This document shows, piece by piece, positions 55,183 through 64,000 of a DNA stretch of 64,000 nucleotides (position 1 is the stretch's first letter; each line of letters starts with the position of its first letter). The translations under genes were made by a program, and so were the position numbers. The notes beneath the pieces are model-generated. The model searched no databases. It saw only the letters and a program-made list of their open reading frames with translations, and was not told the origin of the DNA. The stretch comes from Macrolepiota albuminosa (taxonomy: Eukaryota; Basidiomycota; Agaricomycetes; Agaricales; Agaricaceae), in NCBI GenBank assembly GCA_027475525.1, contig JAMWFC010000115.1, positions 496,001-560,000 on the forward strand. Reading direction: 5' to 3'.

Positions 55183-55336
55183 CCGTATCAGCCGTTACGC
55201 GAAAATCAGCTGACAGAAATGAATGAAAACATATCTCGAGCCTTTATAACTTTATCGCCCCGTATCAGCCGTTACGCGAAAATCAGCTGACAGAAATGAA
55301 TGAAAACATATCTCGAGCCTTTATAACTTTATCGCC
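55183..55336. repeat. Perfect 77-bp tandem duplication
   Basis: 55183-55259 equals 55260-55336 exactly; the flanking bases differ on both sides, so the repeat is exactly two units of 77. Confidence 0.93.
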
Positions 55337-57322
55337 TGCACATAATGGATAGGATCCCAGTCATCAGGCTCTCCAAAATGTTTCCAGACTAAATCAAGAT
55401 CAAGTGTGAAATTACTACGGAGGAGAACTTGGAGCATGCCATCATATAATTTAGGTTCTCCTCGTCATATGTCTGAGTTGCCAGACCAAAATTACTAGAA
55501 CAGCATGATCAACTTGAGCCATGGGATTAGTATAGAGAAGCATTTGTCCGCCATGCCAATCGTGCTGACTGACGTCACCAACATCAAGGATGCGGGCTGC
55601 ATGACGACAACTTTCAATCTTGAATTGATGAACAAATCAGTTCAAAGACCACGATGAGGGGTAGTATCCACACCATTTTGATCTGTCTCTCGTGACTTAA
55701 TGGCGGTTCGATGTTGGCATTAACCCGCTGCCCTTCAATGTACTCCATGAGAAGCCCATATAGAACTGTTCCATCGGGTAACGTGAACTATACAATAGAA
55801 AAAAGGGGTACGTGGATGTCTTTCCCAAGGGGCAAGAAACGAAGCAATCCCATACCTTGTGGGCACCATAGAACCAAGGAATAATCGATCCTTGGACTGG
55901 TTGAAGTTTGTTGAATGCAAGAATTTCGTTGGTTATTAACGTTTCCGTCGTGACAAGTGGATCGAGTCACCAAGATATACGTTCTTCCTGAACCTTGTTA
56001 ACTTCCTCTTCAGTGATTTCGTCAAACACTTGGAACCGGTCATCAAAGAGCTTCAGGCAGAGATTTGGAGATGAAGTCACGTGTTGGTCGTCAATCGATG
56101 TAATTTTACAGCGATACAGAGTGCATATACCACGGTCGGACCCCGTCGAAATGATGTCTTGGATCTCAACGACAAAGGAATCATGATACATGAGACGTTC
56201 CAGAATCCCAGCGGCTTGCAAAGGTGACGGACGTTGTGTCTCCTCGATATGCTTGATTGTGTCTGGTGGGAGTTCAAGAATGTCGAACGGATAAAGAGGG
56301 CGACGTGAATTGAAATCGAGCGTGTTCAGTGGAAGAACTTTAAGTACGTCATTAGGCTGAGCAACAAGCTTCGAGTATCTGCGCCGAATATTGTTATGCC
56401 AACGGAGGAATTGGAGCGCTCTTGGCCTATCTCGGAGCAAAGTTGGGATATCGAAGTCAGAATGGCGGTGATGGGTCGCAAGGACGTCATTGTCACTTAA
56501 CATAAGCCCATCGGGATTTTGTGCTGGGCCTTCAGGAAGATAAAATTCATATCCAGGATCCGGATAATCAATCCAAAATGGCCCCAGAAGCAGTCCATGT
56601 ATGAATGCCGCTGAAATGACTTGCAGAGCCAAAGAGACCTGCGGCGATGAAACCCTTTCGAAGATAGCTCGTGGATTGTGAAATGAAGGAGGAAAAGGCA
56701 CGGCCATGTCTCCAAAATTTGTCACGATGATAGCGGAAGGAGGTATTGCATCATGCTGAACAGCTCGAGAGAGCACAGATGTAACAGATGACGAAACATC
56801 GCCTTCAGGTTCAAACAAATTGTTGGGCTGTTGGAACATAACATCAGTGATCTCCTTGAATCAAAGAGGCGCAGTACCAATGCTAAGACCATGATAGACC
56901 TAATTTCACGCAAGACAAGGTATTCTGATGAAAAGACTGCTCCATAGATGTCTGGACAAGTTTAATTGGGAATAAGAATCCATGCAACACCGACTCACTT
57001 TCGTCCAGTTTGAAAGCGCTGTATTTTAAAGTGCCTACTCTCGGATGACTTAACTGGTTGAAAACATGTGCTAAGGGTTCGAGAAGAAGGTCTAGATCGC
57101 AATGAAGAGAAGGAGGAAGGTATACCAGACACTGAGATAAGCGCAATCAGGGTAGGACCCACCATTTTCCGATGTCAGAGCCCGGGTTGCTAATCCTTCA
57201 ATCACTTTCAGGATCTGAAAGATACCGCAGAGTACGAAAAAGGCATATCCACTTGATGGAACCTGACCACTTTCTGACTGCTGGAGCAGGTCTCCAGTCA
57301 GCGCAAGGCGACTCCACTTCAT
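55323..57322 (-). pseudogene. Kinase-like gene (fungal family), broken
   Basis: Minus-strand pieces in order: MKWSRLALTGDLLQ...IEGLATRALTSENGG; CLVYLPPSLHCDLDLLLEPLAH; NIYGAVFSSEYLVLREI; a 290-codon frame (56839-55970) with FEPEGD and LCLKLFDDRFQ; LVTTETLITNEILAFNKLQPVQGSIIPWFYGAHK; LPDGTVLYGLLMEYIEG; and SQHDWHGGQMLL, a catalytic-loop-like HxDW. The last segment reads VWKHFGEPDDWDPIHYVQ. The order is that of a protein-kinase fold. Defects are a one-base shift near 57147, a frame mismatch at the intron near 56840-56890, and an in-frame TGA at 55967-55969. The 3' end runs into the 77-bp duplication. Confidence 0.65.
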
Positions 57323-57624
57323 GGTGGCGGTGCCAGAGGTGAAAGATTTGACTGAGGGTAATAGTCACATTCGATCTTCTTAAGCCTCCTCGTCTCATTC
57401 TTGCAATCCGCTCCAGGATTCGAACTGGCTATTTCGATCCATGTCGTCATTTCGCATCAGGCCATAGTGGGCCTCAATCATAAGCTCGATCTTTCGTTCG
57501 CGGCTAATACAAAAGCAGCCAAACTATACGAATACCTTGGTAGGGAATACATTGGTAGGGAATACACGGACCTGACTCTTTACTGTCAGACAAAGCGAGG
57601 TGGACAGAAGGCACGCCCGTCACA
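57323..57624. other. Spacer between kinase-like and Crinkler-like genes
   Basis: Divergent spacer of about 300 bp; contains a short GGTAGGGAATAC tandem pair near 57539. No gene. Confidence 0.4.
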
Positions 57625-59300
57625 ATGAGTGACAGCCTCCAGGACACGTGTACAGTATCATCTGTGACACAACTTCACCTCGTCTTCAAAGAAGACGTTT
57701 GCCCCGAGATCTTCCGCAGTTAAGCTCATCATTCTATTCTTCAAGACATTTTTATTCACCACGTACTTCACATACGAGCCCTGCCCGGCACCGGCAAGAC
57801 GGTCATCGCTGCACAACTTGCCATGCGATACAAGTATCTCTTTGCTGATAGCCAATACTATTGTCTCTCCTCTGGGGATGTGGAGGATGCACATGACCAC
57901 TCAGCAGGCTGGACTACAAGGAGTCAATCAGCAAGCAACAGCACTGGTATGCGACGGATGGCGTCGGCTACTCAATCTGAAGAACACAGATCGGGAAGCA
58001 AGCCCTCGCCTTCTTGTCATCGATGAGGTGCAGCAAATGAACGAGTTGGGTCGGTTCCACCCCTTCTGGGCCACACTCAAGGTCATACAGTCAAAAATTT
58101 TGCCGGTTTATGTAATCATCTGTGGCGTCTGCGGCGAAGGTCCATCTTCTTTTATTCGAACCTGGGACAAACACTAGTCGAAATACAACCAGTTGACTTT
58201 CAAACGTTATTACTGGATTCTAACGAGCTGAAGGCCATGTACGAGACCTACAACCTGAGAAGAAAAGGCTTGCCGATCGATCAGTATGCCTCTCAATACA
58301 TCAATGCCTTTCTTGGTGGCCACGTGGGACTTACAGTCGCTTTCCTGCAATATTTTAATGCATCAAACCCCGAGGTCAACCTCAATGCTGAACCATACCT
58401 CTCAAATCCGATCGCAAAGTGCAATGCTTGTCTCTTCATCGCAAGACGTAGCATTTCTGCAATACGTTCATTCCGAACGTTTGCAAGCTTGGGCTCCTTG
58501 ACACATTTCAAATATCAAGCTGAAGCACGCAAGATCCTGCAAACTATGCTGTTCAGCTCGGAGGGTTCGTTCCCAAGGGGAATGCAGACAGAAAGTAATT
58601 TGCTTGGTCTCCACGAGCTGATCTATAATTAGTTTGTCACGCCAACAATCTCTGGATGGTTCTTCGTCTCGAAATTCATTCATTACCAATTGCTGGACAC
58701 TGGAAAACTGACACCCCCGGACAGCTCAGTCCCTTGCCTGCATGATATGCTTCTGTGGATACTCCAGAATATGAAGCTTGAACTTCTTCAGCAATCGATT
58801 AGTTTTGGACAAGATATGATGGTGTATGAAGCGGCTCTGCAACACGAATTCCATTCTTCTACAAAAAGATTTCTTGCTCCTGGTCGGCAATGCGACCCCG
58901 AAGTTGGTCGTTTCGTCATTTCGGTTCGCCTGGCACAATCGACTTTTGGTTGCAATGACAGAATTTCGGAGTTGAGCTACTCCGAAATGGTGACAAGTTG
59001 GCGGAACATGAATCCAGATTTGAAGGAACCGGACGATACAAGGACATGTCTATCACTGATTACCTGATTCTCAATTTTGTGCAACAAGAGGATATCACCA
59101 GATCTATCGCCGAAGAAAAGAAGAAGATTTCGCCGAAGGTTTGGTACGAGGGTCACACAGACTCCATCGACCTTGACAAACTGTGGTATATCCACTGGGA
59201 CCTTCACAACAAGCATTTCTTGTTACAACGGCAAGGCCAAGACGACCTTCGACTGCCGACCTTTCAGGACCCCGAAGAAATTCAGCCTTTGCATCTGTGA
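57625..59300 (+). pseudogene. Crinkler/RHS-type NTPase-nuclease gene, broken
   Basis: Walker A LPGTGKTVIAAQLAMRYK (near 57780-57835) and Walker B RLLVIDEVQQM (58007-58040) mark a P-loop NTPase. Helical middle segments follow (LRRKGLPIDQYASQYINAFLGGHVGLTVAFL). The C-terminal part, YEAALQHEF, then GTIDFWLQ, then NFGVELLRNGDKLAEHESRFEGTGRYKDM, resembles the restriction-nuclease-like domain of fungal and oomycete CR effectors. An in-frame TGA at 58956-58958, a frameshift just before it and a TAG near 58630 suggest a pseudogene, although missed introns could explain some breaks. CR proteins are thought to act on host DNA or in genomic conflict; this copy is described only. Confidence 0.55.
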
Positions 59301-60309
59301 GGTGACATGTGATGATGTCGCCTATACCCTAACGATGACGCACACACACTGAACTCAAACCGAGATCGGAGTGAGAGAAAATCAACCAATATAGCTCTCA
59401 TTCCTTGGTCCCAAGCGCCCGTGTACATCATCGCATCCTTATGTTCGAATCATTATATCTCTCCATCTGGCTTCTTCGGATCTCTGGGATCCATAGACAA
59501 CGCATCGGGGACAACACACGTTGTCCCTCCCCAAACTTGTAAGAAATATACACAAAACGTGAATCTTTTGGTTGACGGCGTTTGACCGAGGATTTCAATG
59601 GCAGCCAAGCCAGCTGTGGAGCGGAAGAGGGCACGGTGTGTCGACAGGCACATCCACTACTTTCGAACCACAGGACAGACATAGGGATTGCACTCTGTGA
59701 TTGTCGAATGTCTCGTGTACGTTGCCGAGAACTCTTGTCTTCATACGCCTGTCTATCACTATACCAACATCTGCCTTTCCCTTCAAGTTGTCAATTTTCA
59801 CTTGGCGCGCGCCATTTGTTCTAACCATCCTCGCACGTCTCCTGCCATATCCAGAACGCATTGATCGTCTTTTCTTCCTTCTAAGCCTGATAAAGATGGT
59901 TTAGATCCGTAAATCAGACCATCAAGCATGAACGTGCATATGGTTGGTACAATCTTCTACGCTCCCTTTAAAGGACATGCAAATTGCAGATCTACATGCC
60001 ACACCATGTTCAGTAGCGCCAAAGTCGCCTTCAGTTCAACTATCAGAACACGGCTCAACGGTCCACTCCAAGATCTCGTCTACAGAGCTCTCATATCTCA
60101 AGAACCCCAGGCCTTGCGTACTCTCCACAAAGGGGAAATAGCTGGATATGTTGTTTTGTAAGTACTCTCGCTCAGTCTTGTCTTTCGGATTCTAATCTGA
60201 CCACGAGTCAGAGGCCGATCTTTCACGCCTGGATGGATACCAAGAAGATGAATCGGGTGCATCCACTTGTACGAAGAGCATTCCAAAGCTTATTTAAAGT
60301 CTTCAATGC
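59301..60309. other. No confident gene
   Basis: Small frames (59582-59824 plus, 59861-59595 minus, 59928-60161 plus) of 77-88 codons without domains. The plus frames around 59700-60160 could be exons of an unknown gene. Confidence 0.35.
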
Positions 60310-60347
60310 CCTGAAGTTCGAATTGTCTTTATATTTCGAACTTCAGG
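60310..60347. repeat. Perfect 13-bp inverted repeat hairpin
   Basis: CCTGAAGTTCGAA and its reverse complement are 12 bp apart; a related half-site (TTCGAACTTCAAATTG) follows at about 60401. It could be a miniature transposon remnant. Confidence 0.7.
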
Positions 60348-60489
60348 TGCGAACTTATTACTTTGTTATATGTTTATGAAATTAACAAATCGTCTTTACA
60401 TTTCGAACTTCAAATTGTTCATTATACAGAAAATATATTATTATGACTGCGCTGCGTCAGGTCTCCCCAAAGCCATATCATCCTCCGCT

Positions 60490-60825
60490 TGAAATGACTT
60501 GCAGAGCCAGAGAGACCTGCGTTGATAGATACCCTTTCGAAGATGGCTCGTAGATTGTGAAATTATGGAGCAAAGAACACGGCGATGTCTCCAAAATTTG
60601 TCAGGATGATAGCGGAAGGAGGTATTGCATCATATTGAATAGCTCGAGAGAAGACAGATGTAACCGATTTGCCTTCAGGTTCAAACAAGTTATTGCTCTC
60701 GAACTGGGACTGGGATATTGGGGCGTGTCTAAGGTTGATTATAACTTCGTCACATGCCATAAAGCTCCAATTGAGGTTTGGACCGTTGGGCAGACAACGT
60801 GGGACGTTCCACTGTTTTTCCAAGA
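60490..60825 (-). pseudogene. Truncated copy of the kinase-like gene
   Basis: The minus-strand string NNLFEPEGK, then SVTSVFSRAIQYDAIPPSAIILTNFGDIAVFF, and the sequence around TTTCGAAAGGGTATC...GAAATGACTTGCAGAGCC match 56595-56830 of the kinase-like gene. Nothing of the catalytic part is present. Confidence 0.75.
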
Positions 60826-61853
60826 GGAATAATAGGTAGCCAAAGAGAATGGACGCTCAAAAGAGCATGTCACCCTGTCACCAAATGGAAACCCGGAACA
60901 GATGACGCAGGCACAGGATACCGAATCATAGAATTTAGCAAAATATAAGGGAGTGGAAGGGAAGGACGCGAAAACAAGTCTTGGTACCCGTGGTGGTACT
61001 GGCTTAACAAGTGAGCAGCATGTGATCGCGATACTCGGATATATCAAAACACGTTGAAAACACGTTCGGTTTTCCTCTGCGGACTTACATTTCGTACCCT
61101 TGTTCATCGCTTGTGTAAACAGGAATTTATCGCGTAAACGACTAAGAAATACTACTATCGGTACACTAAGTAAGTCGCGATGCCGCAACCCCTCTTTCGA
61201 CGCGGCAGATCACTAGATCCAAAAATAGTACACAGCCTTGCAATAATACACAGCCTTGCACAGCCTACAGTTCAAAATCGATATATTCCCACGGATTCTT
61301 CTCTAATGTTAAGCTTGCAATGTGTGTTTGAGTCTTATCTGCTTCCTTTGTACCCCGTTCATCGTTATTGGTCCTAATTCTGACCAAAATGCTCATATAA
61401 AGCCTCCTAATAATTTTTCTCTCCTGTTCAGTCTCCTGGTCTCGTAGCACGCTGAAATCGACTCACCACCGGCTCGAATTTCAGCACGCTTCAAGTTGTG
61501 GGCGGTTGCTCGTCGTAGTCTCGAATGCGCCCAAATGACCTGTGTGGCTTACTGAAGATATATAATTCAATTCTGGTTTCTGATCGCTGGATCTTTTATT
61601 TTGTAATATCCAATGCCTTTCTCGCATTTTCCATGTATTTTCTGTCGAATTGTGCATTTCTTGTCGCCACCTTCAACGTTTCTTCGACCTCGCCGACAAG
61701 GGCGGAGAATTAAATAAGACGCTTGCCGGCCATGTCGTGTGCCTCGGCCTTTTGGAACGACCGTCATTCGCTGAAGGAATCTTTCTATCACTAAAGTCAT
61801 TAATCGTGCTACAGTGACTTCGTTATCCTAGCTCTCAAGCAATCTGCAATCCA
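60826..61853. other. No confident gene
   Basis: A 149-codon minus frame (61188-60739) overlaps the kinase fragment and has no domain. A short duplicated ATACACAGCCTTGCA lies near 61228-61260. Confidence 0.35.
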
Positions 61854-62260
61854 ATGGTTCTCGCAGGAGGTACGTTTTCACTGCTTCTAAAGCGTGTGAT
61901 TTGTATCATATACCGTCGTTATTTCATAACCCTAGCTCTGAAAGATCCCGGCCCTAACAGAGAGCATGCAACCACCGAGCCCTACAATGACACGAGGTAC
62001 GTGTTTTTCGTAATACACATGCTCAACGATTTGAGTTCTTTTAGACATGGAGGGATCGTCGGATGGTTCACACGACGTAAGAAGGGACCATCTGCCAGAG
62101 GTGTCGAGGTGCGTTCTGTATTTTGTTGTCTGAATCAACATTATCCGACGACAGCTATACAATTCGATAGGTCGGGCAAGTTGAAACGCACCATGGCGGG
62201 TGCTTTGTTTTCTTACGGGGAATTCGCAGTCGAGATTTCTGGTCCCGCCAGCGTCGCTGA
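61854..62260 (+). CDS. Small four-exon gene C of the same local family (tentative)
   Basis: Exons 61854-61869, 61936-61996, 62045-62108 and 62171-62260 give 76 residues. Intron phases are 1, 2 and 0, the same as in gene A. Exon 2 begins at the shared x-LK, exon 3 holds GGIVGWFTRRKK (compare LVRWLYRLKR in B), and exon 4 holds HHGGCFVFLRG-IRSRDFW (compare RRGMYVFLYG-GRVNVDTFY). Sequence similarity alone is weak; the shared exon layout is the main argument. Function unknown. Confidence 0.4.
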
Positions 62261-64000
62261 CCAGATGTCGGGAGTCGCATCAAGTTCCACTCCCCTAAGG
62301 ATTTCATCTTATTCGTGTATTATATCCATCTATGTGGTCTGTGACCAGTTCTTGGTTATCTAAACATCGCTATCACAAGAAACATCTGCTGGCATGACGC
62401 CGGAGAAAGGTGCAGAAGCGTCGAATATTGGATATTAAAGCTAGACAATGCTATATAACGAGTCTATGATCTAAATTGAATAAACGCCTGGTTCGTAGTT
62501 TTTCCTCGCAAAATAGATCCGTTGAATTTGAGCCAAGTCAAAAGGCCTTTATCACTGCCGCTCTGTGATGGTGTCGAAATCAGTCAGTCTTCAGACTCGC
62601 GCCGGGGATTTTTGGGCGTGCCCGTGGACGGAGCAACGTTCATTTATCTTGGCAACCAATCTCTCGAGTTCCAACAGGCGGGGTTGATTCCACTCGTCAG
62701 GTCCTGGACCAGCAGGGCAAAGCTCAGCACGATTGTCATTGGACAGTTACTCTCCACCAACTCAAACTCAATTTCGAATCAAACAGGAAATCCAAACTAC
62801 ATCTAAAGGCTAGGTCGGTATACGAAGACCTGAGGAATCAACGACCATCTGAGGTGACAAGCTCGTACTATATGTTCCACGACGACAGAGCTGATTAATT
62901 ACAATTAGATAAATAAACAGAGCATAAGATAGACAGCATGTGGATACGACGAGCATGATCAAGATAGGTCCATTCGCGATTTCCTTAGAAAAGATCATTG
63001 GCACCTCTATACTGATAGAAAGTCCTGCGGTCAACGCGAGCTCCATATAATAAGGTATACCACCCTCCCTAAACCGAAGACCAGATATCAGACTCGGACA
63101 AAGTCAGGTCAACAAAACCCAAAACGAGCCTGAACTGTATCTGATGTTGGCCTCCTCCTCCGGATACTCAGTGCCTCCTTCAGCTTCCTAAACCAGGCAA
63201 TGATCTTTTTGCGCCTGGTAGTTTCTATCGTTGAGAACGCATGAGAGAGAAGCGCCCATGAAAGCTTACGTTGTATGTTGATTCGTGCTCCCTAACACAA
63301 GCTCAGACTCTGTGGCAGAATCTGAAGAGCCATTATACTCATGCGAGACTACAAGCGAAAGTAGAGAGGACGAATGGCGTAAGAACGACCAAGTTTGTGG
63401 ACATCAAAAGTAGCAGATACGTACTTTCTACCTCCCCTCTTGGATTTCCAGTCCCCTCAGAGCTAGATTTATCGCGCACCGATAGGAAAGGCATCGCAAA
63501 AACGCTGGGTGAGTTCAGTGAGACGTTTGTCCAGAAAGTAATGGCGTTGTACCAGCGGCGAGATAACAAGTGCGCACGCATAACTGACCGCAGCTTCCAC
63601 GTGATGAGTGATGATTTTCCCGCGTCGTCGTCGGCGAGGTCGAGCCAGGCATTGATGACAATGATGAGACGGGAATAAATTCGCCAACGTAGAGAGTAAA
63701 GTAGAGAGACATATTGAATCACACAACGATAGACTGGTTGTCAGACTCCAGAAATGAAATATGTCTTGAATATCCATGAGCCACCGCACAGGTCATTCGG
63801 CGTTCAAGAGGAAAAGGCATTCCAAATTTCGAGGGCCCAATCGATCTCATGTAGCATTTCGTAGATGTCACCGAGCAAGAAGACAAAGAGTTGAAGGAAC
63901 AGGAAAAAACGCTAAGAGGGTTTCCTGTTCGACATTATGGCGGGGAGCGACCAATCAGAGGTAACGAGGAAGGTTGAAGTGGGTTTCACCTTGTAAGTAG
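62261..64000. other. No confident gene to the window end
   Basis: Frames of 62-135 codons on both strands (for example 62522-62806 plus, 63046-62810 minus with a hydrophobic segment, 63271-63678 plus). CpG-normal sequence suggests host genes, possibly running past the window, but no domain was recognised. Confidence 0.35.

Overview
The window looks like nuclear DNA of a filamentous basidiomycete, most likely an Agaricomycete (mushroom-forming fungus). The grounds are short GT-AG introns of about 45-95 bp, a gene joining an N-terminal helical bundle to a fungal ubiquitin-like domain, a secreted intradiol dioxygenase, a carboxy-muconate cyclase, Ty3/Gypsy, Ty1/Copia and Tc1/mariner elements, a Plavaka-like fragment, and Crinkler-type and kinase-like gene families. 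No CRISPR array, rRNA or tRNA was found.

The sequence alternates between two kinds of DNA. AT-rich, strongly CpG-poor islands of transposon debris cover roughly 1-9.1, 23.0-26.4 and 28.6-47.4 kb. Gene-bearing stretches with normal CpG cover 9.1-16.5, 26.5-28.3 and 47.7-64.0 kb. A young, CpG-rich Ty3/Gypsy element lies at 16.58-22.91 kb and runs into a 100-N gap.

1-9.1 kb: decayed repeats, two 520-bp solo LTRs with 5-bp target duplications, a non-LTR retrotransposon remnant, and tandem repeats. 9.1-14.6 kb: three multi-exon genes, namely a seven-exon 4-helix-bundle/ubiquitin-like gene, a membrane protein, and a seven-exon secreted intradiol ring-cleavage dioxygenase. 14.6-16.3 kb: a fragment copied from the 5' end of the cyclase gene, a 27-bp tandem repeat, and an ORF split by a Gypsy solo LTR. 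16.6-22.9 kb: Gypsy element with 5' LTR, gag, protease, RT, RNase H and the start of integrase. 23.0-26.4 kb: Plavaka-like transposase fragment and the 3' half of a Copia element with its LTR. 26.5-28.0 kb: intact carboxy-cis,cis-muconate cyclase gene. 30.2-42.4 kb: a 12.2-kb LTR retrotransposon with paired 233-bp LTRs and matching 5-bp flanks. It has decayed gag-pol, two nested insertions, and about 3.4 kb of extra ORF-bearing sequence between integrase and the 3' LTR. 42.7-47.7 kb: nested stack of a minus-strand Copia element, a Tc1/mariner element inside it, a solo LTR inside the Tc1, plus Gypsy LTRs. 48.7-64 kb: a gene-family region with three small paralogous multi-exon genes, a broken kinase-like gene and a truncated second copy, and a broken Crinkler/RHS-type NTPase-nuclease gene.

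The dioxygenase (minus strand, starting at 14455) and the cyclase (plus strand, starting at 26583) both belong to aromatic-ring catabolism. The cyclase 5' end is duplicated beside the dioxygenase, so the two may once have been a divergent pair, now separated by about 12 kb of mobile DNA (inference). Three perfect adjacent duplications of exactly 77 bp (1.8, 18.3 and 55.2 kb) look more like assembly joins than biology and should be checked before any frameshift near them is interpreted.
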